NCBI RefSeq assembly: GCF_900114455.1
Contig: NZ_FOTC01000001.1
Span: forward strand, 1,265,058-1,329,057
Source: Halogranum rubrum
GTDB taxonomy: Archaea > Halobacteriota > Halobacteria > Halobacteriales > Haloferacaceae
Direction of reading: 5' to 3'
DNA: 64,000 nucleotides
Under the pieces are notes generated by a model. That model had not been told where the DNA came from. It made no database searches and worked only from the letters and a program-made list of their open reading frames with translations. This document shows, in pieces, positions 32,228-42,353 of this stretch. The translations under genes and the position numbers were made by a program. Numbering within the stretch: the stretch's first letter is position 1; every line of letters begins with the position of its first letter.

Positions 32228-34888
32228 GTGAACGTTCGGGGTCCCATCGTCGCCGTCGGAGAATCACGGAGCGTCGACACGAAGTACGGCGAGAGCGACC
32301 TCGTCGAACTGACAGTTCGGCCCGACGAAGCGCCAGCGGAGCGGTCGGAGCCAGTGACAGTAACGCTCTGGAACAAGTGGACTCACACCGCCGAACACGC
32401 CGAAGAGGGGATGGAACTGCTCGTCACCGACGTAGAGGAAAACGAGTTCGGTGGCGAGGTTGGCTACACCACCTCGAAAGAGTCCTACGTCGTCCTCGAA
32501 CCGGGGTTTCTCGTCAACGTGACCGCCATCCGCTCGTGGGTGCAGTGTCCGCGGATGTACTACCTGAACAAGTTGTCGGGAATCCCGCTCAACTACCCCG
32601 TTGTGAAGGGGACCATCGTCCACGAGGTGTTCGGCGACCTACTCAGAGGACAGGACCTCGAACCCGCCATCGAGAACCGCGTCGCGGAGGCGGGCCTCGA
32701 ACTCGGTCTCCTGGGACGAAATCGCGACGAAGTCGCCGACGAGGTGCGGCAGAACGCCGCCGCCATCGAGGGCTGGTTGGCGCAGGGCACACTCACAGAA
32801 GAGGACGCGTGGCGCTCGGAGTACACGCTCATCTCGCCGACGTTCGGCATCAAGGGCCGCGCCGACGCGCTCCGACGGGGGATGCCGGTCGAACTGAAGA
32901 CGGGGAAGAACACGAAGCGCGACCCGCGCTTTCAGGACAAGGTGCAGGCGGCCTGTTACGCGCTGATGCTGGCCGAGCGTGGCGTCCCCGCCGACACGGG
33001 CACGCTCCTCTACACCAAGAACACCGCCCTCGACAGAAACGAGGAGTCCGGCGACCTCTCGCCCGCCAAGGAGTTCTCTATCGGGAAGGGCTTTCTCGAC
33101 TTCGTCGTGCGCAAGCGCAACGAACTCGCGGCGATGGAGTTCGACATGTCCGTCCCGACGGGGTTCGAGGCCAACGCGAAGTGCGAGTACTGCTTCGAGA
33201 AGGACACCTGCATGGTCGTCTCCGGGCGATTGGACCAAGAGTCGAAAGCCGGGAAGATCGGCAAACCGCTCCCCGACGACGAACGGGAGTACTTCGACCG
33301 ACTGTATCGCGCTCTCGAAGAAGAGCGCCGCGAGACCCACCGCGAGTACCGAAAGCTCTGGGAACAGTCGGCCGAAGAACGCGCCGCAGACGACCGGGCT
33401 ATCATCGGTCTCGAACCGGTGAGCCAGACCGAAATCGACGGCGGTCGGTGGGAACTCCGCGCGAAGAAACGCGACGACGCCGTCTCCAAGTTACGCGAAG
33501 GAGACATCGCCCTCGCCAGCGACGGCGACCCCGTCTCCGGCCACGCGGAGTTGGGCCGAATCGAGCGGTTGGGCGACGAAGTCGTCGTCACCACCGACGA
33601 ACCGACCGAACTCCGCCGACTCGACGTCTACCCCTCCGAAATCTCCGTCGACCGGATGCTCACGGCGCTCCACGACGCACTGCTGAAGGGCGACCCAGAC
33701 CGGAAAGACGTGCTGTTCGGGCGTCGAGAGCCGAAGTTCGAGACGAGAGAACAGACCTACATCGACAACAACGACTCGCAGAACGCCGCGGTCAACCTCG
33801 CGGTGAACGCCGAAGACTGTGCGCTCATCCACGGGCCGCCCGGCACCGGCAAGACGTACACCATCGCTCGGACGATTCGCGCGCTCGTCGACGACGGAAA
33901 TCGGGTCCTGCTCTCGGCGTTCACGAACCGCGCCGTCGACAACGCGCTGGAAGCACTGCGTGACCAAGGGTACGAGGGTATCGTTCGCGTCGGCACCGAA
34001 ACCGGCGTCCGCGAGGACATGCAGGACCTGCGACTCGAACAGCGCGGCGAACCGAACGACCGTGTCGCCGAGTTGGCCCACGCACAGGTCGTCGCCGCCA
34101 CCACCTCGACCTGCGGTTCTCGCGTCATGCGCGAACAGGAGTTCGACGTGGCGCTCGTCGATGAAGCCTCGCAACTCACCGAACCGGGGACGCTCGCCGC
34201 GACCAACCTCGCCGACCGGTTCGTCCTCGTCGGCGACCACCAACAGCTACCGCCCGTCGTCCGCGCTGAAAACGACCTCACGACGTCACTCTTCCAGCGA
34301 CTCATCGAACGCTACCCCGACGCGTCGGTGATGCTCGACCGCCAGTACCGGATGGCACAGCGGATTCAGGCCTTTTCTTCCACCGAGTTCTACGACGGCC
34401 AGTTGCGCCCGGCGACGGGGGAAGTGGCCGCGCAACGACTCGCGAACCTCCCCGGCGTCGACCCGAGCGCACTTCCGGCAGCACTGCAGGACGTGGTGAG
34501 CTTCGTCGACCCCGAGGGGACACGCGTCGGCAACACCAATCCAACAGAGGCCGACCGGGTCGCCGACGTGGTCCAGTCCTTCCGCGACGCCGGCGTGCCG
34601 GCCGACGACATCGGCGTCATCGCTCCCTTCCGAGCGCAGGTAGCCGAAATCGGGCGTCGCGTGGACGTGACTGTGGATACGGTCGACCGGTTCCAAGGCT
34701 CCGCGAAGGAGGTCATCGTCGTCTCGTTCGTCGCGACTGGGACCCTCGACGAACCCATCTTCGAGGACTATCGGCGCCTCAACGTCGCACTGACGCGAGC
34801 GAAGAAGGCGCTCGTCTTGGTTGGCGACCCGACGGCGCTGGCGTCGGACCCGTTCTACGCGCGAATGTTGGAGTGGGCGCGGCGCTGA
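32228..34888 (+). CDS. Dna2-like nuclease-helicase with Fe-S cluster
   Basis: This 886-residue protein (GTG start) has an N-terminal OB-like part (1-95) and then a Cas4/RecB-type PD-(D/E)XK nuclease. Its His 132 lies in KGTIVHEVFG, Asp 213 in GRADAL and Glu 222/Lys 224 in VELKTGK. Cys 107 plus Cys 319, 322 and 328 form the Fe-S clasp. A C-terminal SF1B helicase follows with Walker A GPPGTGKT (536-543), Walker B LVDEASQL, and the QYRM and ALTRAKK motifs. It probably trims flaps and resects DNA ends in replication and repair. Confidence 0.93.
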   Translation: MNVRGPIVAVGESRSVDTKYGESDLVELTVRPDEAPAERSEPVTVTLWNKWTHTAEHAEEGMELLVTDVEENEFGGEVGYTTSKESYVVLEPGFLVNVTAIRSWVQCPRMYYLNKLSGIPLNYPVVKGTIVHEVFGDLLRGQDLEPAIENRVAEAGLELGLLGRNRDEVADEVRQNAAAIEGWLAQGTLTEEDAWRSEYTLISPTFGIKGRADALRRGMPVELKTGKNTKRDPRFQDKVQAACYALMLAERGVPADTGTLLYTKNTALDRNEESGDLSPAKEFSIGKGFLDFVVRKRNELAAMEFDMSVPTGFEANAKCEYCFEKDTCMVVSGRLDQESKAGKIGKPLPDDEREYFDRLYRALEEERRETHREYRKLWEQSAEERAADDRAIIGLEPVSQTEIDGGRWELRAKKRDDAVSKLREGDIALASDGDPVSGHAELGRIERLGDEVVVTTDEPTELRRLDVYPSEISVDRMLTALHDALLKGDPDRKDVLFGRREPKFETREQTYIDNNDSQNAAVNLAVNAEDCALIHGPPGTGKTYTIARTIRALVDDGNRVLLSAFTNRAVDNALEALRDQGYEGIVRVGTETGVREDMQDLRLEQRGEPNDRVAELAHAQVVAATTSTCGSRVMREQEFDVALVDEASQLTEPGTLAATNLADRFVLVGDHQQLPPVVRAENDLTTSLFQRLIERYPDASVMLDRQYRMAQRIQAFSSTEFYDGQLRPATGEVAAQRLANLPGVDPSALPAALQDVVSFVDPEGTRVGNTNPTEADRVADVVQSFRDAGVPADDIGVIAPFRAQVAEIGRRVDVTVDTVDRFQGSAKEVIVVSFVATGTLDEPIFEDYRRLNVALTRAKKALVLVGDPTALASDPFYARMLEWARR

Positions 34889-34931
34889 GTATCTGAAGTA
34901 CCTTTTTGCTCGTCGTCCCCGAGGCGCTCAC

Positions 34932-36143
34932 ATGGAACTCCCGCTGGGCGAGGGGACCGTCGAGTTCGACCTCCCCGACTGCGACGTGACGCTGGCGGAC
35001 CCGCCGGGCGGCGAGACGGTCGACCCTCGTTCGGCCGCGGAGGCCGCGGTGGCCGACCCGCACGGTCCCGCTCTCGACGACGTCGCCGACGCGACGGACA
35101 GCGTCGCCATCGTCGTCACCGACGTGACCCGCGCCACGCCGGACGACGTGCTCGTCGACGTGTTGCTCGACCACCTGCCGGTCGCCCGCGAGCAGGTCAC
35201 CGTCGTCGTCGGCCTCGGACTTCACCGCCCGATGACCGACGCCGAACTCCGTGACGGACTCGGTGAGCACGCGGACCTCGCGGTGAACCACGACCCCGAG
35301 GAGACAGTCGAGGTCGGCGCGGTCGACGGCTGTCCGGTCGACATCCACCGAACGGTCGCCGACGCGGACCTCGTGCTCTCGACCGGGATGGTCGAACCGC
35401 ACCAGTACGCCGGGTTCTCCGGCGGGGCGAAGACTGTCGTCGTCGGTGCCGGCGGCGAGTCGCTCATCCGGTATACGCACGGGCCGGAGATGCTCTCACG
35501 AGACGGTGTTCGGTTAGGTCGAATCGAGGAGAACCCGTTCCGCGAGACGCTGGACCGCGCAGGCGACTTGGCGGGTCCCGACTTCTGTCTGAACGTGACG
35601 AAAGGCGTGGCGGGGTTCCTCGGCGCGAGCGCAGGCACGCCTCGGGCCGTCGTGGCCGACCTCGCCGAGACGGCGAAGGCGGCGCTCTCGGTCCCTGTCG
35701 AAGCCGAGTACGACGCCGTCGTCGCCGGTGTCGGCGCGCCGAAGGACGCGAACCTCTACCAGACGACGCGCGGAGCGACGTACGTCCTGCTCGGCGACCG
35801 GAATCCCCTCCGAACGGGCGGCCGCGTCGTCGTCCCTGCTGAACTCGCCGAAGGTGCGGGTCAGGGGACGGGTGAGCAGCGATTCTACGACCGACTCAGC
35901 GGAGCGACCAGCGCGGAGTCGCTCTACGAGGAGTTGCGTGAGGGCTACGAACCGGGCGCGCAGCGGGCGTTCGTCGTCGCTCGCGCGCTCCGCGAACACG
36001 ACGTGTACGTGACGAACAGTCGGTGTCCGGAACTCGTTGAGGAGTGTCTCATGCACGCCAGCGAGTCGGTCGAAGACGCAGTCGAACCTGGAAGCGACGT
36101 CCTCGTGGTTCGGGACGCGCTGAACACGTTGTTGACTCGCTGA
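34932..36143 (+). CDS. LarA-like nickel-pincer racemase family protein
   Basis: This 403-residue protein belongs to the lactate racemase (LarA/DUF2088) family. It has GLHRPMTDAEL, NHDPEE, and HQYAGFSGGAKTVVVGAGG with the Lys that would bind the nickel-pincer cofactor, then the LYQTTRGATYV C-terminal domain. It probably racemises or epimerises a 2-hydroxy acid. No larB, larC or larE cofactor genes are in the window. It starts 43 bases after the Dna2-like stop, perhaps in one transcript. Confidence 0.85.
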   Translation: MELPLGEGTVEFDLPDCDVTLADPPGGETVDPRSAAEAAVADPHGPALDDVADATDSVAIVVTDVTRATPDDVLVDVLLDHLPVAREQVTVVVGLGLHRPMTDAELRDGLGEHADLAVNHDPEETVEVGAVDGCPVDIHRTVADADLVLSTGMVEPHQYAGFSGGAKTVVVGAGGESLIRYTHGPEMLSRDGVRLGRIEENPFRETLDRAGDLAGPDFCLNVTKGVAGFLGASAGTPRAVVADLAETAKAALSVPVEAEYDAVVAGVGAPKDANLYQTTRGATYVLLGDRNPLRTGGRVVVPAELAEGAGQGTGEQRFYDRLSGATSAESLYEELREGYEPGAQRAFVVARALREHDVYVTNSRCPELVEECLMHASESVEDAVEPGSDVLVVRDALNTLLTR

Positions 36144-36157
36144 CTCTCGGAGTCCGT

Positions 36158-36853
36158 TCAGAAGGGACGGCGGTCGAGCAGTTCGAAGAGCGGTTCGATG
36201 TCGCCGACGGTGTAGTCGAAGAGCAACTCGTGGAGCGCACGGAAGGTGAGTGTCTCGCGGGCGTCGACGGCAGCAAGTGCGAGATACTGCTCGCCGAAGT
36301 GCGGGACGTCGGTGTTCAACACTTCCTCGGCGCCACGTTTCCCGTACGAGCGCCAGTCGTCGGGGTGAAGGCCGTGTTCGTACTCGGCCCATCGGGTCTT
36401 CTCGACGGTGACGCCGAGTTCGGCGCACGTGCGTTCGAGACTGCGATAGCCGCCCCACGCCCGCCGGGCGTCGTCCATCAGGTCGACGTGGTCGAGTGCG
36501 AGCAGGTCGTCGAGTCGCCGTCGCGGGCCGTCGTCGCCGACGGCGTCGCCCGCGCGTTCCGCACGGCCACGGAGGTGGATGAGGTCGAAGCCGTCGCCGT
36601 TGTAGGTGACGAGCGTGTCCGCTGGACGGTCGGCACACCACGCACAGACCGCGTCGACGAGTTCGAGTTCCGACTCGGCCGAGTCGCCGTCGCGAAAACA
36701 AACCGTCGTCTCGACTGGTTCGCCGGGCGCAGGACGGTAGCCGAGGCCGACCGCCAACAGTTCGAAGTACGACGAGTCGCGGAACTGTTCTTGCTCTGTT
36801 GGCTCTCGGTCGGGACTGATCGTCTCGATATCGAGCGCCAGCGTACCGGTCAT
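36158..36853 (-). CDS. RNase H-fold 3'-5' exonuclease-like protein (PolB exonuclease type)
   Basis: This 231-residue protein has the exonuclease motifs of family B polymerases: motif I LALDIETIS (Asp-Ile-Glu), motif II VTYNGDGFDLIHL, and a helical region ending in LAAVDARETL with a candidate motif III Asp. It lacks polymerase domains, so it is a stand-alone exonuclease of the YprB/PolB-exo group. It converges with the LarA-like gene (14 bases apart). Confidence 0.8.
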   Translation of the reverse strand: MTGTLALDIETISPDREPTEQEQFRDSSYFELLAVGLGYRPAPGEPVETTVCFRDGDSAESELELVDAVCAWCADRPADTLVTYNGDGFDLIHLRGRAERAGDAVGDDGPRRRLDDLLALDHVDLMDDARRAWGGYRSLERTCAELGVTVEKTRWAEYEHGLHPDDWRSYGKRGAEEVLNTDVPHFGEQYLALAAVDARETLTFRALHELLFDYTVGDIEPLFELLDRRPF

Positions 36854-36940
36854 GGCGAGGGAGACTAGACGGGAGTACTTGAAGATGGCTCACTTCACCC
36901 GAACGATGGGTTCTGGTTCCGTCCGCTCGTCTCCCCACCC

Positions 36941-37321
36941 GTGCCACTGCTCCAGTTCGACACGACGCTCACCCTACCCGACGACGAGAAACGGCAGTTC
37001 ACCGACGCCGTCACCGACCTGTACGCCGAAGAGATGGCGACGACGACGGGCCACGTCGCCGTTGTCGTCCGCGAACACGAGTCCTCGAACCTCTCGCTCG
37101 GACGGGCGGTCGACGGGCCACTGCTCTTCTTGAACGCCGACGTGCGCGAGGGCCGGTCGTTCGAGCGTAAACGGGCGTTCGCGCTGGCGGCGATGGAACT
37201 CGCCCACGAGCGTTTCGGCGTGCCGGAGGCGAACCTGAAAGTCGTCTTCTCGGAACACGCCGGCGAGGAGATGATGGGCGTCGACCGAGTCGGTGGCGAC
37301 TGGTCGAGGGTGGAGGAGTAG
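36941..37321 (+). CDS. Tautomerase/MIF-superfamily protein
   Basis: This 126-residue protein (GTG start) has Pro immediately after the initiator, MPLLQFDTTLTLPDDEKRQF. After Met removal this would be the catalytic Pro-1 of tautomerases such as CHMI and MIF. The pattern strand-helix-strand with GHVAVVVREH and a later NLKVVFSEHAGEEMMGVD fits the fold. It should catalyse keto-enol isomerisation; the substrate is unknown. Confidence 0.8.
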   Translation: MPLLQFDTTLTLPDDEKRQFTDAVTDLYAEEMATTTGHVAVVVREHESSNLSLGRAVDGPLLFLNADVREGRSFERKRAFALAAMELAHERFGVPEANLKVVFSEHAGEEMMGVDRVGGDWSRVEE

Positions 37322-37364
37322 CGTCGGAGGGCGTCGAGGAGCGTCGAGGAGCGTCGAGGAGCGT
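37321..37364. repeat. Ten-base tandem repeat between convergent genes
   Basis: GCGTCGAGGA is repeated three times exactly (37331-37360), with an imperfect copy before (37321-37330) and a partial copy after. It fills the gap between the tautomerase stop and the Lhr-like stop. Confidence 0.75.
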
Positions 37365-40126
37365 TACTCGACTCCGACGGCCGCTCCGTCGTCCTCTGTG
37401 CTCTCTCCGCCCTCGATTTCGGCCATCACACGCTCGTGAAACTCCTTGAGGACGGCCGACTCGTCGTCGGCGAGGACGACGTCCGACGCCATCAACGTCG
37501 CGAGACCGAACGCCCGCGGCGACGGCGAGGACTGTTGAAGGTGCGTCACCTCGACGTCGCCCGCCTGCACCCGTTCGACGAACTCCTGTATCGCACCGAG
37601 GTTCAGTTTGTCCTCCAGAATCTCGCGGTACGTCTCCTCCATCACGGCGAAGGAGTCGAGGTCTTGGGCGAACGAGAGCAGCATCTCGCTGGACACCTGC
37701 TGTTCGGCGGCGGACTTCTCGTAGCCCTTGTAGCGCTTCAGAATCATCAGCGACCGCGTGGCGTTGATGCGGAAGTAGCGCTTGAGGAGGTCCGTCCCCT
37801 CCAGTGCTGCCCGGAGGTCGCTGCCGACGGCGTCGGGGTCCAACGACTGGAGTACGCCCGAGACGTCCACCTTCCGGTTCAGCGGCATCGAGATGGAGAA
37901 GCCGTTGTCGGCGACGGCGACTTGGACGTTCGTGTTCGCCTGTTGGGCGCAGTGGTAGGCGACGAGTCGCGAGAGGCCGTCGTTGAACTGCCTGCCATAG
38001 TTCGAGTGAACGTGGTAATGGCGTCGGTACTCCGCTCTGTCCTTGACCTCCTCCACGGCGAGACGTGTGTCGGTGCTGACGCTCTCCGCCCCGGCGTAGC
38101 GGACTTGTTCGTCGTACATCCGGGCGATGGCACGCACGCTGTTCTCGTCGAGCGGGAAGCCGCGAAGCCAATCACGGGCGGCGGGTTGCCCGCCGCGTTC
38201 GAGGCGAGCGACGAGGTCACCCTGAAACGAGAGAATCTCTCGACCGAGGTCGTAGGAGAGCGGCAGGCGCTCGGAGTACCACGAGGGGACCGTCGGCCGG
38301 GCGCTCGTCGGGTCGACGTAGACCTTGGAGCCTCGCCGATATCTGAACTCGAAGTGAGAGCCACCGAGGACGAACACGTCGCCCTTCTCCAGCGTGTCGA
38401 GGTAGTTCTCGTCTAAGTTGCCGACCCACTCGCTCGTCGACCGGGTGTAGACGTCGCAGGTGAACGAGTCGGGGATGGTGCCGATGTTGGTCATGTAGAT
38501 GACGCGGGCCATCCGCCCGCGTTTGCCGATTAGTTCCTCGCCCACGTCGTACTCCTCGTAGTGGTGCTCGCCGTCCGGCGCGTCGTTCGTGTCGCGCCAA
38601 ATCTTCGCGTAGACGTGTTTGTCTTCGAGGCCCTCGTAGTCGGCCGTGAGGTAGCGAAACAGGCGTTCGAAGTCGGTGTCAGAGAAGTTGCGGTACGGGT
38701 AGGCCCGCCGGAGAATCGCGCGAACCTCCGACTCGGGGCGAATCTCGTTTATCGCCATCCCGTAGAGTTGCTGAGCGGCCACGTCGTAGGCGTTTTCGGG
38801 AACGAAGACTCGGTCGACGAATCCCTCCTCGGCTTTCTTCAGCATCACTGCACACTCGACGAGTTCGTCTCGGTCGAGGGCGACGACGCGCCCGTTCACC
38901 GTCTGCCCGAGGCGGTGGCCCGCGCGGCCGACTCGCTGGAGGAGGGAGGCGACAGACTTCGGCGACCCGACCTGTACCACGAGGTCGATGTGCGGCATGT
39001 CGATGCCGAGTTCCAGCGACGTCGACGTGGTGACGAAGTCGAGTTCGCCGGCCTTCAACTGCGACTCGACCTCCTGTCGGCGTTCCTTCGAGAGCGACCC
39101 GTGGTGACAACCGGAGTTCGACTCGTCGTAGGTCTCGGGGTGGTTCTCGCGCAAGTTGTGCAGGACCCGCTCTGCGCCGGAGCGGGTGTTGGTGAAGACG
39201 AGCGTGTTCGTGTGCGACCCAATCAACTCGTGGAGACGGTCGTAGAACCGTTCTGTCACCTCGCTCCGCGGGGTGTCTATGAGGTCGTCCGTGGGACACT
39301 CCAGTCGAACGTCGAAGTCGCGGACGAACCGCGTGTCGACGATGTCGTAGTCTCTCGGACTCCCGTCGTCCTCGCGGCCGACGAGGAACTCGGCCATCGT
39401 CGTCAGCGGTTCGACCGTCGCCGAACAGCCGATTCGGGTGGGTGAGGTGTCGGCCAGTGCTTCGAGACGCTCCAACGACACCGAGAGGTGGGTGCCGCGT
39501 TTGTTCTCCGCGAGACTGTGAATCTCGTCGACGACGACGTACTCGACGTTCCGAAGTTTCTCCTTGAACTTCGGCGAGTTCAGCAGGATGGCCAGCGTCT
39601 CGGGCGTCGTGTTGAGGATGTGCGGCGTCGTCTCGAGCATCTTCTGTCGCTCGGTAGATGGCGTATCCCCGTGACGGATGGCGTGGCGAATCTCGACCGA
39701 CTCGCCTCGCTCGGCCATCTTCTCGGAGATGCCTTCTAGCGGCACGGTGAGGTTCCGGTGAATGTCGTTGGCGAGCGACTTCAGCGGCGAGACGTAGAGA
39801 CAGTAGACGGCGTTGTCGAGGCCGTCTTCTAACTCCCTGTCCCGACGGAACAGTTCGTCGATGATGGCGGTGAAGGAGGCGAGCGTCTTGCCGGACCCGG
39901 TTGGCGCACAGATGAGCGGGTTCGCTCCCTCGTGGATGAGCGGGATGGCCTCCCGTTGTGGCGGAGTGAAGAAGCCGCCGTTGCCGGGGACGTACGCGCC
40001 GAACTGGTCGACCCACCACTCGCGGACGGACGGCTCTAACAGGTCGAGGACGTCCGCGTCGGCGATGTCGACGGCGTCAGCGTCGAAGTCGACGTTCGCA
40101 TCCGCTAGCAACTCCCGGCCACTCAT
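37364..40126 (-). CDS. Lhr-type ATP-dependent DNA/RNA helicase
   Basis: From ATG 40126 the protein has 920 residues: MSGRELLADANVDFDADA and on. The helicase core includes Walker A APTGSGKTLASF, Walker B DEIH, FTNTRSGAERV (motif IV) and LQRVGRAGHR (motif VI). The C-terminal half is the Lhr-specific winged-helix and DUF4145-like region. Lhr helicases act in stalled-replication repair. A start 39 codons upstream lies in an unlikely sequence. It ends at 37364, next to the 10-base tandem repeat. Confidence 0.92.
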   Translation of the reverse strand: MSGRELLADANVDFDADAVDIADADVLDLLEPSVREWWVDQFGAYVPGNGGFFTPPQREAIPLIHEGANPLICAPTGSGKTLASFTAIIDELFRRDRELEDGLDNAVYCLYVSPLKSLANDIHRNLTVPLEGISEKMAERGESVEIRHAIRHGDTPSTERQKMLETTPHILNTTPETLAILLNSPKFKEKLRNVEYVVVDEIHSLAENKRGTHLSVSLERLEALADTSPTRIGCSATVEPLTTMAEFLVGREDDGSPRDYDIVDTRFVRDFDVRLECPTDDLIDTPRSEVTERFYDRLHELIGSHTNTLVFTNTRSGAERVLHNLRENHPETYDESNSGCHHGSLSKERRQEVESQLKAGELDFVTTSTSLELGIDMPHIDLVVQVGSPKSVASLLQRVGRAGHRLGQTVNGRVVALDRDELVECAVMLKKAEEGFVDRVFVPENAYDVAAQQLYGMAINEIRPESEVRAILRRAYPYRNFSDTDFERLFRYLTADYEGLEDKHVYAKIWRDTNDAPDGEHHYEEYDVGEELIGKRGRMARVIYMTNIGTIPDSFTCDVYTRSTSEWVGNLDENYLDTLEKGDVFVLGGSHFEFRYRRGSKVYVDPTSARPTVPSWYSERLPLSYDLGREILSFQGDLVARLERGGQPAARDWLRGFPLDENSVRAIARMYDEQVRYAGAESVSTDTRLAVEEVKDRAEYRRHYHVHSNYGRQFNDGLSRLVAYHCAQQANTNVQVAVADNGFSISMPLNRKVDVSGVLQSLDPDAVGSDLRAALEGTDLLKRYFRINATRSLMILKRYKGYEKSAAEQQVSSEMLLSFAQDLDSFAVMEETYREILEDKLNLGAIQEFVERVQAGDVEVTHLQQSSPSPRAFGLATLMASDVVLADDESAVLKEFHERVMAEIEGGESTEDDGAAVGVE

Positions 40127-40262
40127 TACTGTCTCCTGTACCCGGACGAGTAAGTGGGTTGTGTCCGCGGTTATCTGTCCAGTGAGATGTGAGCGTGACA
40201 GCGGGACTGGCCGGGCGAGGGCGTCTTTTTGTCCTCCTCGCACCTCCTCTCGGTGAGCGTGA

Positions 40263-41438
40263 ATGAGTACTGAATCTCGATCATCTGTGGTCTACGGGGG
40301 AGAAATCGACGATGCCGAGCGCGCGGTGACGCCCTTGGAGCTCTTCTTCGACCTCGTGTTCGTCTTCGGATTCACGCAGGTGTCGAGTTACCTCACCCAC
40401 CACCTCACGTGGGGTGGTCTCGCCCGTGGTGCGGCACTCTTGGCCGCGCTGTGGTGGGCGTGGGTCGGCTACTCGTGGTTGACGGGGACGGTGCGCGCCG
40501 AAGACGACCTGTTCGCCAGAGTGACCATCCTCGCCGCGATGGCTGCGATGCTCGTCGTCGCACTCGCGGTGCCGGAGGCGTTCGGCGACAGCGCAGTCCT
40601 CTTCGGTCTCGCCTACCTCGTCGTCCGACTGCTCCACGTCGTGCTCTACGCCGTCGCCGTCCCCGAGACGCAGACGGCTGTCCGTCGCGTTCTCCCGGGG
40701 TTCCTCGGCGGACCGGTGCTCCTCGTCGTCGCTGGCTTCTTCGACGGAGCGATTCAAGCCGGACTGTGGGTGGCGGCGCTCGCACTCGACTACGGTATCG
40801 TGTTCGTCCGTGGTGTCGACGGGTTCCACGTCACGGTGAGTCACTTCGTCGAACGCCACCGCCTCGTCGTCATCATCGCCCTCGGTGAGTCGCTCATCGC
40901 AATCGGCATCGGTGCAGAGGACCTGCCGCTCGACGCCTCGCTCGTCGGGACCGCACTCCTCGGAATTACCCTCGTCGTCGCGTTCTGGTGGCTGTACTTC
41001 GACTACATCGTCCTCGCGGCAGAGAGTCGACTCGCGGCCGAACCCGAGGCGACGCGGCCCGCCCTGGCCCGTGATTCGTACAGCTACATCCACTTACTCA
41101 TCGTCGGAAGCATCGTCTTCGTCGCGCTGGGCATCGAACAGACCATCGCCCATCTCGGCGACCCACTCGACGTGATTCCCGCCGTCGCACTCTGCGGCGG
41201 GTGCGGACTCTACCTGTTCGGTCACACCGCGTTCCGTCTCCGCGACCACCGCACCGTCAGCTACCTTCGTCTCGGCGCCGGCGTCGTCGCCGTCGCGCTC
41301 GTTCCCGTCGTGTTGCGTATCCCGTCGGTCGTCGCACTCGCGACACTCACCGCGCTGTTCGTCGGCGTCGCCGTGTACGAGACACGCTGGTCGACGTACC
41401 GTAACCGACTGCGGACCACTGGCTCGAAGTCGGACTGA
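40263..41438 (+). CDS. Low temperature requirement protein A (LtrA) family membrane protein
   Basis: This 391-residue membrane protein starts with the LtrA signature RAVTPLELFFDLVFVFGFTQ and has about eleven hydrophobic helices. A short loop HFVERHRLVVIIALGESLIAIG, including the conserved GESL segment, fits the family. The activity is unknown, despite the historical name from Listeria. Confidence 0.88.
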   Translation: MSTESRSSVVYGGEIDDAERAVTPLELFFDLVFVFGFTQVSSYLTHHLTWGGLARGAALLAALWWAWVGYSWLTGTVRAEDDLFARVTILAAMAAMLVVALAVPEAFGDSAVLFGLAYLVVRLLHVVLYAVAVPETQTAVRRVLPGFLGGPVLLVVAGFFDGAIQAGLWVAALALDYGIVFVRGVDGFHVTVSHFVERHRLVVIIALGESLIAIGIGAEDLPLDASLVGTALLGITLVVAFWWLYFDYIVLAAESRLAAEPEATRPALARDSYSYIHLLIVGSIVFVALGIEQTIAHLGDPLDVIPAVALCGGCGLYLFGHTAFRLRDHRTVSYLRLGAGVVAVALVPVVLRIPSVVALATLTALFVGVAVYETRWSTYRNRLRTTGSKSD

Positions 41439-41542
41439 GACGAGACTGACCGCTCGTCACACGCGTGGTGACTTACGACTGTGCCGACCCCGCGCGAGAC
41501 GGAAGCCCGAACGGCTTTCGGCCTCCAGAGTGAGTGGGAGAT

Positions 41543-42274
41543 ATGCGCGTCACGTTTCTCGGAACCGGCAGTGCGATGCCGACGGCCGACCGAGTGCAGA
41601 CCGGCCTCCTCCTCGAAGAAGAAGACCGGACCCTCCTCGTCGACTGCGGAAGCGGCGTCCTCCACCGTCTCAGTCAGACCGACGTCGGCTACGAGGGCAT
41701 CTCGACTGTCCTGCTCACCCACCACCATCTCGACCACGTCTCGGACCTCCTTCCGCTCCTCAAAGCCCGGTGGCTCGCCGGTGAGGAGTCGCTGGAAGTC
41801 GTCGGCCCGACAGGGACGAAGAACCTCCTCGACAGTCTCTTAGAAGTCCACGACTACCTGCAAGAGCGCGTCGAACTTCGAATCCGTGAGGTGACGGCCG
41901 ACTCCTTCGAAGTCGCGGGGTTCGCCGTCGAAGGGCACAAAGTCCGACACTCGATGCCGGGACTCGCTTACCGCTTCGACGACGCGTTCACCTTCAGCGG
42001 CGACTCGGAGGCGTTCGCCGGTCTCACGAACTTCGCCGACGGCTCTCGGGTCCTCGCACACGACTGCTCGTTTCCGGACGAAGTGGACGTCGCCAACCAC
42101 CCGACACCGACGCAGTTGGGTGAGGCACTCGCCGGATGCGACATCGACCGTGTCTACCTGACGCATCTCTACCCCCACACCGAGGGGAAACACCGCGAGA
42201 TGCTGGACGCGATAGAAGCACAGTTCGACGGCGACGTACGCTTCGCTCGCGACGGGTTACGCTTCGAAGTGTAG
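41543..42274 (+). CDS. MBL-fold metallo-hydrolase (RNase Z-like)
   Basis: This 243-residue protein begins MRVTFLGTGSAMPTADRVQT, typical of RNase Z/ElaC-like MBL proteins. It carries the zinc motif THHHLDHVSD (HxHxDH), a later HDCSFP (metal Asp/His) and a final YLTHLYPHTEG histidine. It is shorter than tRNase Z (about 310) and lacks a clear exosite arm, so a general phosphodiesterase-type hydrolase is safer than tRNA 3' processing. A GTG three codons upstream is an alternative start. Confidence 0.88.
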   Translation: MRVTFLGTGSAMPTADRVQTGLLLEEEDRTLLVDCGSGVLHRLSQTDVGYEGISTVLLTHHHLDHVSDLLPLLKARWLAGEESLEVVGPTGTKNLLDSLLEVHDYLQERVELRIREVTADSFEVAGFAVEGHKVRHSMPGLAYRFDDAFTFSGDSEAFAGLTNFADGSRVLAHDCSFPDEVDVANHPTPTQLGEALAGCDIDRVYLTHLYPHTEGKHREMLDAIEAQFDGDVRFARDGLRFEV

Positions 42275-42353
42275 TGAGACTGCGTGTGCTAGCACCACAC
42301 ACCACGTTTCCGGTGAAACCGGTCGAGACCACGTGTACGGGCCGCAGTCCGGT

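Noticed and set aside
40126-40243. Upstream start of the Lhr-like helicase
   Set aside because: The extra 39 residues lack family similarity and would place the start in the promoter region shared with LtrA.
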